Origin: Pelagibacterium xiamenense
Lineage (GTDB): Bacteria; Pseudomonadota; Alphaproteobacteria; Rhizobiales; Devosiaceae
Direction of reading: 5' to 3'
DNA length: 64,000 nt
NCBI RefSeq assembly: GCF_021166475.1
Contig: NZ_JAJOYS010000001.1
Span: forward strand, 620,001 to 684,000
This document shows positions 52,673 to 59,821 of this stretch, in pieces. Below the pieces are notes generated by a model. It saw only the letters and a list, made by a program, of their open reading frames with translations, was not told the DNA's origin and searched no databases. The position numbers and the translations under genes are program-made. Every line of letters begins with the position of its first letter. The first letter of the stretch is position 1.

Positions 52673-53209
52673 CTAGGTTTCTTCGTGACTTAGCCGGGGT
52701 GTGAGGAGGGTTGCGAGGTCGATATCGGCGCGTTCGGTCAAGGAGACATAGGTGAAGGTCATCGTCTCGCGTGCTGTGACCATCGGACCGGGAAAAGGTA
52801 GATACATCAATTCCTTGGAGGCAAATGCGGGTGAGGCGGTGCCCAATTGCCAATGGCTTTCGATGCGCGCGTCGACGAGGTGCTGGGTGAGCCCGTCGCC
52901 GCCTTCGCGATGAAACGGGATGCCGGCGAGGCGCAGATAGCTCGTCTTGTCCTCGGCGGCGCGAAAGCCATCAAGGAAAGCCGTGCTGAGAACCTTGAGT
53001 TCCTCGGCGTTTCCGCCCTCGCCGTGCGGGTGCGAGTGAAGGTGTTCGGCGGCGCCGTGAGGGTGATTATGGCCATGACCGTGATGGCGCAGGGCGACGT
53101 CGTCATGGGTGTGGCCACGCTGAGCATCATGACGGCCACGCTGAGCATCGTGGGGGCTATGATGACCACCATGGGCGCCATGATGGTGATGATGAACGCC
53201 ATCATGCAT
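52673..53209 (-). CDS. Histidine-rich protein, candidate metal-delivery factor for guanidine hydrolase
   Basis: 178 residues; ATG 3 bp after the gdmH stop with GGAGG just upstream, so certainly co-expressed. The first 62 residues hold 23 histidines (VHHHHHGAHGGHH, RHHGHGHNHPHG, HLHSHPHGEG), as in nickel- or zinc-binding tails of HypB, UreE and SlyD. Residues ~70-178 are a distinct domain (LSTAFLDGFRAAEDKTSYLR, HREGGDGLTQHLVDARIESH, ETMTFTYVSLTERADIDLAT) that I do not recognise. No cysteine is present. The characterised GdmH needs nickel loaded by HypA/HypB-like helpers, which are absent here; this protein may replace or supplement them. Function is inferred from composition and context. Confidence 0.85.
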   Translation of the reverse strand: MHDGVHHHHHGAHGGHHSPHDAQRGRHDAQRGHTHDDVALRHHGHGHNHPHGAAEHLHSHPHGEGGNAEELKVLSTAFLDGFRAAEDKTSYLRLAGIPFHREGGDGLTQHLVDARIESHWQLGTASPAFASKELMYLPFPGPMVTARETMTFTYVSLTERADIDLATLLTPRLSHEET

Positions 53210-53212
53210 GGC

Positions 53213-54454
53213 TCAAACCTCCGGTCCGCGGGGGATCGAGACGGGTTTGTCGATAATCGACTTGTGGCTGCCGAGTTTTCCCGCCGAAACCATCGATCCG
53301 AGCACGTCGACGATGACGCGCGTCGCCAATAGCGCTGTTATATCAGAGGTGTCGTAGGGCGGGGATACTTCTACGACTTCAAGCCCGCATATCCCCTCCG
53401 CCGCGACGCGCCCCACGAGTTCGAGGGCCTCGCGCGGCAGGAAGCCGCCGGGCTCGGGCCAGCCGGTGCCGGGCACGAAGCCGCAATCGACCGAGTCGAT
53501 ATCGAAGGAGATATAGACCGCGTCCGCATCCTTCCAGGCGAGTTCGAGCGCGCGGGTGGCGGTTTCTTCAAGCCCCAGTTCCTCGACGTCACGCATGGTG
53601 AAGATGTTGGAATTACGCTTGCGCGCCTCCTGCACACCCTCGCGCGGAACCTGCCAGCCGCCGATGCCGACCTGGACGAGGTTGACCGCCGGAACGTTGG
53701 CGAGGTCGGTTGCGTGGAACCAGGGCGTGGTGTGCATCCGCTCGTCGAGGTCTTTTTCCTGCATGTCGATATGCCGGTCGAAATGGACGATGCCGATGCG
53801 TTTGGAGGTGCATTGCGCAATGCCGCGCACGCAGGGGAAGCCGATCGAATGGTCGCCGCCGATCATGATGGGCAGCGCGCCCGACGAGACGACATGGGAA
53901 ACCGCGCGGGTGATCTGATCGAAGGTCTTTTCGATATTGGCAGGGATGGTGAAGACGTCGCCGACGTCGCACAGCGTCATCTGCTCGCGCAGGTCGATGC
54001 CCATCTCGTAATTGTAGGGGGTATAGAGCGCGGAGATTTTCCGCACCCCCTGCGGGCCGAAGCGCGTGCCGGGGCGATAGGTGGTGCCGCCGTCGAAGGG
54101 AATGCCGATGACCGCCGCATCGAAATTGCCCACCTGCGTGACGTCTTCGATATAGGGCGCCTTAAGGAAGGTGTTTATCCCCGCGTAGTGCGGAAGCTCG
54201 CCGCGCGCGAATGTGGGGATGTTCTTGTCGGTGAGGCTGTCGGAGCCGGTGAGGCCCATACGGAGCGCCCAGGCGCGCTCTTTCCGCCACGCATCCTGCG
54301 GGATCTCCCCTTCGGCGAGCGCCGCCTTCCAGCCGCGCATCTGCAGCTTGTCGAAATCCGGGTGGTGGAACGCCTGGCGTGCGGGCGCGTCGAGGGATGG
54401 GCGGGTGCCGATGCGGGGCCCGTGCTGACGAGGGGACGAAAAAAGATCACGCAT
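53213..54454 (-). CDS. gdmH: Guanidine hydrolase (ureohydrolase family, GdmH type)
   Basis: 413 residues from ATG (MRDLFSSPRQHG). It is a ureohydrolase with the two-metal ligands His202 (GGDHSIGF), Asp226, His228 and Asp230 (HFDRHID), Asp318 and Asp320 (SFDID). It is not a plain agmatinase: the ~90-residue N-terminal extension, HFDRHIDMQEKDLDERMHTT in place of the agmatinase HFDAHTD loop, GGWQVPREGV and GTGWPEPGGFLPREAL match, from memory, the cyanobacterial nickel guanidine hydrolase Sll1077. It splits guanidine into urea and ammonium. The upstream guanidine riboswitch supports this. Its start overlaps the ATPase gene by 8 bp. Confidence 0.9.
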   Translation of the reverse strand: MRDLFSSPRQHGPRIGTRPSLDAPARQAFHHPDFDKLQMRGWKAALAEGEIPQDAWRKERAWALRMGLTGSDSLTDKNIPTFARGELPHYAGINTFLKAPYIEDVTQVGNFDAAVIGIPFDGGTTYRPGTRFGPQGVRKISALYTPYNYEMGIDLREQMTLCDVGDVFTIPANIEKTFDQITRAVSHVVSSGALPIMIGGDHSIGFPCVRGIAQCTSKRIGIVHFDRHIDMQEKDLDERMHTTPWFHATDLANVPAVNLVQVGIGGWQVPREGVQEARKRNSNIFTMRDVEELGLEETATRALELAWKDADAVYISFDIDSVDCGFVPGTGWPEPGGFLPREALELVGRVAAEGICGLEVVEVSPPYDTSDITALLATRVIVDVLGSMVSAGKLGSHKSIIDKPVSIPRGPEV

Positions 54455-55238
54455 GGGCGGGTATCTCCTCTGAGGTGGCAATGAGCTCGTTTATGGTTTC
54501 GGGTGGTTGCACATGCCGCTTTCTCTCGAGCGGCAGGTCGTAGGTGATGGTGGCGCCATAGGCCGAAGGGTCGTGCGGGTCGTGACGGATCTTGTCGAAG
54601 ACCAGGACGCGGGTCCCGAGCTTGAAGGCTTCGCCGATGTCGTGGGTGACCATGAAGACGGTCATCTTCATCTCGTCCCAGAGCTTCAAAAGCAATTCGT
54701 GCATGTCGGCGCGGATGCCGGGGTCGAGGGCGCCGAAGGGCTCGTCGAGCAGCAGCACCTTGGGCTTCATCATAAGCGCCTGCGCGATGGCGAGCCGCTG
54801 TTGCATGCCGCCCGAAAGCTGCGCGGGGCAGCGCTTGCGGGCGTGGGCGAGCCCGATCTGTTCGAGAAGGCTATCGACGGTGGCGCGCGCCGCGCGGCGT
54901 TTGGCGCCGAAGAATCGGCCCGTCAGCGGCGCGGCGGCGAATTCGGCGCACAGGATGAGATTGTCTTCGACGCTCAGGTGCGGGAACACCGAATAGCGCT
55001 GGAAAACGATGCCGCGATCCGGCGTCGGCTCGGGCGGGAGGTTCTCGCCGTCGAGAAGGATTTGTCCCCGCGTGGGGCGCTCCTGGGAAAGGAGCAGCCG
55101 CAGGAACGTCGATTTCCCGCAGCCCGAGGCGCCGACGATGGTGCAGAAATCCCCCGGCGCGACCGAAAGGTTCACCCGTTCGAGGATGGGGGTTCCCCCG
55201 TAGGCCATGCCGAGGTTGCGGACGTCGAGCGCGCTCAC
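54447..55238 (-). CDS. ABC transporter ATPase of the guanidine importer
   Basis: 263 residues from a GTG that overlaps the permease stop (GTGA). Nitrate/sulfonate/taurine-type ATPase: Walker A GASGCGKSTFLRLL, Q-loop IVFQRYSVFPHLSV, signature QLSGGMQQRLAIAQA, Walker B VLLLDEPFGALDP, switch His in MVTHDIGEA. The C-terminal tail (~220-263, KIRHDPHDPSAYGATI) is longer than in TauB. It energises import of the riboswitch ligand class, most likely guanidine. Confidence 0.92.
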   Translation of the reverse strand: MSALDVRNLGMAYGGTPILERVNLSVAPGDFCTIVGASGCGKSTFLRLLLSQERPTRGQILLDGENLPPEPTPDRGIVFQRYSVFPHLSVEDNLILCAEFAAAPLTGRFFGAKRRAARATVDSLLEQIGLAHARKRCPAQLSGGMQQRLAIAQALMMKPKVLLLDEPFGALDPGIRADMHELLLKLWDEMKMTVFMVTHDIGEAFKLGTRVLVFDKIRHDPHDPSAYGATITYDLPLERKRHVQPPETINELIATSEEIPAHA

Positions 55239-56128
55239 AGGCTGTCTCCTTCCAGGTGGCTCCACCAGAAGGCCGAACGCGACCACCACAGCAGCAGCCG
55301 GTCGAGGAGATAGGCGAGGATGGTGATCCAGATGACATAGGAGAGGATGACGTCCATCGCGAGATAGCGCCGGACGAGGAAGATGCGGTAGCCCAGCCCG
55401 GAGGTCGAGGCGATCGCTTCCGCGGAGATGAGGAAGATCCAGCCCGGCACGAGGGCGAGGCGCAAAGCCGCGATCAGTTTGGGCATCATCTGGGGGAGGA
55501 CGACGCGGGTGACGATCTGCCAGGTGGAGGCCCCGAGCGTCTGGACCTTCACCATCTGCTCGCGGGGAATATCGATGACCGCCTGGGCCATGGATCGGAT
55601 CATGACCGGCGCGGTGCCGAGCGTAATGAGCGCGATCTTGGACGTTTCCCCCAACCCCAGCGCGATGAAGAGGATCGGCAGGATGGTGATCGGCGGAATG
55701 AGCGAGACCGCGGCGATGAAGGGCGCAAGGGCGGAGCGGATATGCGGGAGAAAGCCGATGGCGATGCCGAGGACGAGCGCGAAGGCGAGCGCGACGCCGA
55801 GGCCAAGTCCGAGGCGGGTGAGGCTGTCGAACGTATCGACCCAGAGCGTGATGTCGCCCGTGCGGACGTCGCGCTCGGTGGCGAGGCGGAAAAAGGCCGC
55901 GCCAATGGATTCGAGAGACGGAAGGAGGCGGTCCGACGGGTTATCGAGGCGGCGGACATGGCTTGCAGCGGTGTAGGCGACGACAAGCGCGACGAAGGGC
56001 AGCGCGCCGAGGAACACCGCGAGGCGGCGGCTGGGCGCGCGGTTGATGAGACGAAGGGGGTGATGTCGCGGCGGGGGACCGTGTTCCACCCCCGCGACAG
56101 GCTTTGCGCCGTTCTCGATCGTGCTCAT
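55235..56128 (-). CDS. ABC transporter permease of the guanidine importer
   Basis: 297 residues, six predicted TM helices after a ~35-residue basic N-terminus. The cytoplasmic EAA loop reads VQTLGASTWQIVTRVVLPQM, as in the SsuC/TauC permease family. It lies 24 bp after the binding-protein gene and is translationally coupled to the ATPase. Same operon as gdmH and under the guanidine riboswitch. Confidence 0.92.
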   Translation of the reverse strand: MSTIENGAKPVAGVEHGPPPRHHPLRLINRAPSRRLAVFLGALPFVALVVAYTAASHVRRLDNPSDRLLPSLESIGAAFFRLATERDVRTGDITLWVDTFDSLTRLGLGLGVALAFALVLGIAIGFLPHIRSALAPFIAAVSLIPPITILPILFIALGLGETSKIALITLGTAPVMIRSMAQAVIDIPREQMVKVQTLGASTWQIVTRVVLPQMMPKLIAALRLALVPGWIFLISAEAIASTSGLGYRIFLVRRYLAMDVILSYVIWITILAYLLDRLLLWWSRSAFWWSHLEGDSL

Positions 56129-56152
56129 TTGCCGGCTTCCACGGGCGGGGCG

Positions 56153-57214
56153 CTAAAGCGCCCCGTCTGCAGCCATCTGCATATATGTCGGGTCGAACCG
56201 GAGCTTGACGTAGTTCTCGTCGCCATAGACCGAGCCGTCCGGAAATTGGACGCCGATGAATTCGGGGCTCGGCGCGCCTTCGCCCAGAATGCCGTGGTTG
56301 AACAGGAAGGTGGCGACGAACTCCATTGTCGCGGGCAGGTCACCGCTCTCTGTGAAGGCGACGGCGTCGGCGGGGGTGAAGAACATCTCGGTCGAGGCGA
56401 GCTGGGCCTCATAGCCGGCAAGGTCGGTGCCCGAGGCGGCGGCCATTGCGCTGAGGGCGTCTTCGTCCCCTGCCGCCATGAGGCTCATGACCTCATACCA
56501 CGCGCCCACGAGCGCCTTGCCGAAATCGGGATTGGCTTCGAGTACCTCGGTGTTGACCACCATCATGTCGATGATCTCGCCGGGGATGTCGGCGCTGTCG
56601 AAAACGAGCGTCGTGCCGTCCATCGCAAGGATTTCGCTCAGGAGCGGGTTCCAGGTGACGAGGGCTGTGACGTCGGAGGTGGCCGCCGCGGCGACCATAT
56701 CGGCGTCCGAGGTGTTGACCACGGTGATGTCCTGCTCGGAAAGCCCGACCGTTTCGAGCCCGCGCGTGAGGAGGTAGTGGGAGACCGAAAGCTCGACGAG
56801 GTTGACCGTTTGCCCGGCGATCTCTTCGAGGCTCGTCCCCTCTTTGAGGATCACGCCGTCATTGCCGTTCGAATAATCCCCGACGATCAGCGCGGTGGTG
56901 TCGACGCCACTGCCCGAGGGGATCGAGAGCGCGTCCATATTGGTCATTGAGCAACCGTCGAAGGCGCCGGCGGTGTATTGGTTGATGGATTCGATATAGT
57001 CGTTGATCTGCACGATATCGACGGAAATGCCGTACATGTCGGCCCACTTGTCCATGATGCCGCTCTCTTCGAGATAGCCCCATGGCATCCAGCCCACATA
57101 GATCGACCAGCAGACGGAGAACTCGGTTTTTTCCTGCGCGAAGGCAGGCGTTGCGGCGAGGGGGAGTGTGGCGGCGGAGGCCAAAGCGAGGCTCGTTAGG
57201 AGTCTGGTAACCAT
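56153..57214 (-). CDS. Periplasmic binding protein of the guanidine importer (NMT1/taurine type)
   Basis: 353 residues with AGGAAGG ahead of the ATG and a Sec signal peptide (MVTRLLTSLALASAATLPLA, cleavage after AFA). The mature protein is a two-lobed NMT1/TauA-like binding protein: CWSIYVGWMPWGYLEESGIM near the start, then DGCSMTNMDALSIPSGSGVD. Several acidic and aromatic residues (IYVGWMPWGY, QINDYIES) could bind a small cation. First gene after the riboswitch, so its induction by guanidine is expected. Ligand identity is inferred from context. Confidence 0.92.
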   Translation of the reverse strand: MVTRLLTSLALASAATLPLAATPAFAQEKTEFSVCWSIYVGWMPWGYLEESGIMDKWADMYGISVDIVQINDYIESINQYTAGAFDGCSMTNMDALSIPSGSGVDTTALIVGDYSNGNDGVILKEGTSLEEIAGQTVNLVELSVSHYLLTRGLETVGLSEQDITVVNTSDADMVAAAATSDVTALVTWNPLLSEILAMDGTTLVFDSADIPGEIIDMMVVNTEVLEANPDFGKALVGAWYEVMSLMAAGDEDALSAMAAASGTDLAGYEAQLASTEMFFTPADAVAFTESGDLPATMEFVATFLFNHGILGEGAPSPEFIGVQFPDGSVYGDENYVKLRFDPTYMQMAADGAL

Positions 57215-57293
57215 GAAGATGCGCCCTTCCTGTGCGTTGGACCGGGATGTCCGGCCGTTTCCAACTCTTTTTCAGAAGGTTCTTGCGCACAGC

Positions 57294-57340
57294 CCCGGGA
57301 GAGGTTTGCGCGCGCAAACCTTGTGCAGGTGTCTCCCGGG
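57294..57340 (-). promoter_or_regulatory. Candidate riboswitch expression platform
   Basis: CCCGGGAGA at the aptamer 3' edge (57332-57340) is fully complementary to TCTCCCGGG (57294-57302). Pairing of the two would disrupt the aptamer and enclose a perfect self-complementary GGTTTGCGCGCGCAAACC (57303-57320). No T tract follows, so control could be at translation or by Rho rather than by an intrinsic terminator. Confidence 0.55.
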
Positions 57341-57436
57341 ATTTTGTCCCGCCGTGTCACCGGCCTTAATCGGGCCGGCTTGCACCTCTCGGACCAGCAT
57401 CTCCATTAAGGAAACCGGAACCCTAGGCGCGCTCTG
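57328..57436 (-). promoter_or_regulatory. Guanidine-I riboswitch (ykkC class)
   Basis: On the minus strand the leader carries the conserved elements of this class in order: CTAGGGTTCCG (57416-57426), then CTGGTCCGAGAGG, then ACACGGCGGGA, and AAAATCCCGGGAGA at the 3' side (57331-57344). Between them two helices form (GGTTTCC with GGAGATG-side partners; GCCGGCC with GGCCGGT). It lies 114 bp before the binding-protein gene. Guanidinium binding turns on the downstream genes in the known class. Confidence 0.93.
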
Positions 57437-57450
57437 CACGGAAAATGACG

Positions 57451-57467
57451 ATGCAATGGGCGTGCCA
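57451..57467 (-). promoter_or_regulatory. Sigma-54 (RpoN) promoter of the guanidine operon
   Basis: On the minus strand the sequence TGGCACGCCCATTGCAT matches the -24/-12 consensus TGGCACG-N4-TTGCW at every defined position. Expected transcription start (~57441) falls just before the riboswitch. It implies that a sigma-54 activator, most plausibly NtrC under nitrogen limitation, is needed. The 220-bp gap to the lacI promoter would hold the activator sites; I could not identify a convincing NtrC site. Confidence 0.85.
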
Positions 57468-57690
57468 GATGGGGTGCCGGAGGAGCGGGTAGGGGATTCG
57501 TGTTGTTTGGGAAAGGGTTAGCCGTTGAGGGTGACGGCGCCGGTGCGGCGCGAGGGCGGAGGAGGGTTGCCTATGGAATGGGCAATGTCGACGCATATGG
57601 GCAAACGTTAGGCGCCTGCCGCGCTGCAGTCGATGCCGACGCCGCGCCCGCCGACGCCTCCCATTATTCACGAGCGCGCGTCTGTCCGCA

Positions 57691-57726
57691 TTGACGGCCC
57701 GAAATCGCTATGGTAACGTTCCCAAA
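57691..57726 (+). promoter_or_regulatory. lacI promoter with LacI-type operator O1
   Basis: TTGACG (57691-57696), 17 bp, TAACGT (57714-57719). A 16-of-18 match to the palindrome TTTGGGAACGTTCCCAAA covers 57709-57726 and so lies on the -10 box. This points to autorepression by the LacI-family regulator encoded downstream and argues against use of the ATG at 57710 as a start. Confidence 0.65.
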
Positions 57727-57769
57727 ATATCAATGGGAGGATGCGGGCGTTCAGGCGTCCGCCGTTTCG

Positions 57770-58822
57770 ATGTCCAAGAGCCGCAACAGGCAGCCGACAA
57801 TTATCGACATCGCCGAAGCCGCCGGGGTCTCCAAGAGTACCGTCGCGCGGGCCTTGTCCGATTCGCCGCATATCGGGGAGAAGACCCGCGAACGCGTGCT
57901 CAGCGCCGTCCGCGCCCTGGGCTATGAACGCAACCACCTGGCCCAATCGCTGCGCTCGGGGCGGACCGGCATGCTCGGTCTGGTCATTCCCGACATTGCG
58001 AACCCTTTCTGGGCTGAAGTGGCGCGCGGCGCGCAGGACGAAGCGGCGCGCAGCGGGGCTTCGCTCCTGGTCTTTAGCTCCGACTGGGACCCCGCGCGCG
58101 AAGCCTCGCATCTGCGCGCCCTGCGCCAGGCGCGCGTCGATGGCGCCATCGTCAATCCGGTGGCGGACAATGTCGACGGGCTGGGCCGGTTCGGTCTGCC
58201 GGTCGTCCTGATCGGCTCGAGCGCGGAGCGGTTTCCCGAGCTTTCGAGCGTGGGCAGCGATATTGCCCAGGGCGTGGCGTTGGGGCTTAACCATCTGGCG
58301 ATGCTGGGACATCACCGGCCGGCGCTGCTTTTGGGGTCGCCGCGTTTGGCGCGGGTGCGGTTCCTGCGCGTGGTGCACGACCATTGCATCGCGCACGATG
58401 TCGACCCTTCGACGCTCTTGATGGAAGAGGGCGAATACACCGTCGAATCCGGGCGCGCCGCGATGCTGCGGCTGCTCGAGCGGGGCGGCGACGCGGTGCG
58501 CTGTGTGTTCGCGGCGAACGATCTGATGGCGCTCGGTGCGCTCCTGGCGGTGCGCGAGGCGGGTCTGAAATGTCCCGACGATGTCTCGATCCTCGGGTTC
58601 GACGGCATACCGGCCGGCGCGTTCTCCGATCCGGGGCTGACGACCGTGGCCAAGCCCGCGCGCGGGATCGGCGCGGAAGGGATGAAGCTACTGGTCGAGG
58701 CGATCGAGGGCGATGTGGAGCACCGCCGTGTGTTGCTGCCCTGCGCGCTCGAAGTGCGCGGGTCGCTGGCGGAGGATGCCGGAGCCGGGCCGGCGCGTCT
58801 GGCGGCGGTGGGGAGAGGATAA
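57770..58822 (+). CDS. LacI-family transcriptional regulator
   Basis: 350 residues from the ATG giving MSKSRNRQPTIIDI. The upstream in-frame ATG 57710 overlaps the -10 box and operator. The helix-turn-helix IIDIAEAAGVSKSTVARALS is at 11-30, the usual distance from the N-terminus, with the hinge helix near RNHLAQSLRSGRTG. The ligand-binding core has two lobes (MLGLVIPDIANPFWAEVARG; VSILGFDGIPAGAFSDPGLT). It is 3 bp before the first permease gene, so it most likely controls the following uptake operon; its ligand would be the imported sugar or nucleoside-like compound. Confidence 0.93.
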   Translation: MSKSRNRQPTIIDIAEAAGVSKSTVARALSDSPHIGEKTRERVLSAVRALGYERNHLAQSLRSGRTGMLGLVIPDIANPFWAEVARGAQDEAARSGASLLVFSSDWDPAREASHLRALRQARVDGAIVNPVADNVDGLGRFGLPVVLIGSSAERFPELSSVGSDIAQGVALGLNHLAMLGHHRPALLLGSPRLARVRFLRVVHDHCIAHDVDPSTLLMEEGEYTVESGRAAMLRLLERGGDAVRCVFAANDLMALGALLAVREAGLKCPDDVSILGFDGIPAGAFSDPGLTTVAKPARGIGAEGMKLLVEAIEGDVEHRRVLLPCALEVRGSLAEDAGAGPARLAAVGRG

Positions 58823-58825
58823 GCG

Positions 58826-59821
58826 ATGAGCTTGGACGAAAAATCCGTGGCGGCTGTTGCGTCTCGGTTTGGGAACGTTCCCAAAGACGCCCCGGGGGCA
58901 GAGTTCGACGAGCGCGCCGTGCGGCGGATGCAGCGCGGCGTAAAGGTCCGCACCTGGTTGCCCTATTACCTCATGCTCGCCCCGGGCGTCCTCTACTTCC
59001 TCGTCTTTCACTACTATCCGATCTATCTCGCCAAGCTCGCCTTCGAGGATTTCCGCATCTTCGGCGACAACCTCTGGGTCGGGCTCAAGCATTTCGGCGT
59101 GCTCTTCGGGTCGCCCGTCTTCTATCAGGTGCTGGCCAATACGCTGATCATCTCGGGGATGAAGATCCTCTTCGTCTTCCCCGTGCCGATCGTCGTCGCG
59201 CTCTTTATCAACGAGGTGCGCAACTCCAACCTGCGGCGGTTCATCCAGTCGGCGATCTACCTGCCGCACTTTCTCTCCTGGGTGGTGATCGCGGGCATCT
59301 TTATCGCCGCGCTGTCACCCTCGAGCGGCGTCGTCAACGAGATCACCGGCTGGTTCGGGCTCGCGCCCAAGGGGTTCATGACCGATTCCGGGTCGATCCG
59401 CTGGGTCGTCGTCTTTTCCGAGATGTGGCGGTCGGCGGGCTGGGATTCGCTTTTGTATTTCGCCGCCATCATGGCCATCGATCCGCAGCTTTACGACGCG
59501 GCGGAAATGGACGGCGCCAATCGCTGGCACAAGATCTGGCACGTGACGCTGCCCGGGATCGCGCCGACGATCGCGACGCTCTTCATCCTCAATGTCGGGC
59601 TCTTCATGAACGCCGGGTTCGACCAGATCATCAACCTTTCCAACGACGCCATCCGCGACCAGATCGATATCATCGATACCTACGTCTACCGCATCGGTCT
59701 CCAGTCCGGGCAATTCTCGCTCGCGACGGCGGCGGGGCTCTTCAAGGGCGTGATCGGCATGGCGCTGATCGTCGCCGCGCACACGATCTCGAAACGCCTG
59801 ACCGGCAAGGGGGTTTGGTGA
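58826..59821 (+). CDS. Carbohydrate ABC transporter permease (LplB-like)
   Basis: 331 residues. A ~45-residue cytoplasmic N-terminus precedes six TM helices (first: YLMLAPGVLYFLVFHYYPIY). The EAA loop reads YDAAEMDGANRWHKIWHVTL, as in the LplB/YtcP-type oligosaccharide permeases. Stop overlaps the second permease's start by one base (TGATG). A perfect 18-bp LacI operator lies inside the coding region at 58868-58885, in the N-terminal extension; an in-frame ATG at 58928 could be an alternative start beyond it. Confidence 0.92.
   Translation: MSLDEKSVAAVASRFGNVPKDAPGAEFDERAVRRMQRGVKVRTWLPYYLMLAPGVLYFLVFHYYPIYLAKLAFEDFRIFGDNLWVGLKHFGVLFGSPVFYQVLANTLIISGMKILFVFPVPIVVALFINEVRNSNLRRFIQSAIYLPHFLSWVVIAGIFIAALSPSSGVVNEITGWFGLAPKGFMTDSGSIRWVVVFSEMWRSAGWDSLLYFAAIMAIDPQLYDAAEMDGANRWHKIWHVTLPGIAPTIATLFILNVGLFMNAGFDQIINLSNDAIRDQIDIIDTYVYRIGLQSGQFSLATAAGLFKGVIGMALIVAAHTISKRLTGKGVW
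58868..58885 (+). promoter_or_regulatory. Intragenic LacI-type operator O2
   Basis: TTTGGGAACGTTCCCAAA is a perfect 18-bp palindrome with the central CG typical of LacI-family sites. It lies ~45 bp inside the first permease gene. Its centre is 1159 bp from the centre of O1 at the lacI promoter, recalling lac O2 inside lacZ; looping or roadblock repression is likely. Confidence 0.75.

Noticed and set aside
52673-53209. Call as HypB, UreE or SlyD
   Set aside because: Only the histidine richness is shared; there is no GTPase motif, no UreE fold signature and no FKBP domain.
53213-54454. Annotation as agmatinase (speB)
   Set aside because: Metal ligands fit any ureohydrolase, but the HFDRHID loop, the N-terminal extension, the GTGWPEPGG segment and the guanidine riboswitch point to guanidine hydrolase.
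54447-57214. Annotation as nitrate or taurine importer
   Set aside because: The family is right, but the substrate label is not supported: the operon carries a guanidine riboswitch and a guanidine hydrolase gene.
57741-58211. Frame starting at the ATG right after GGGAGG near lacI
   Set aside because: Out of frame with the LacI protein; the translation is Arg/Pro-rich noise, and the LacI frame is unmistakable.
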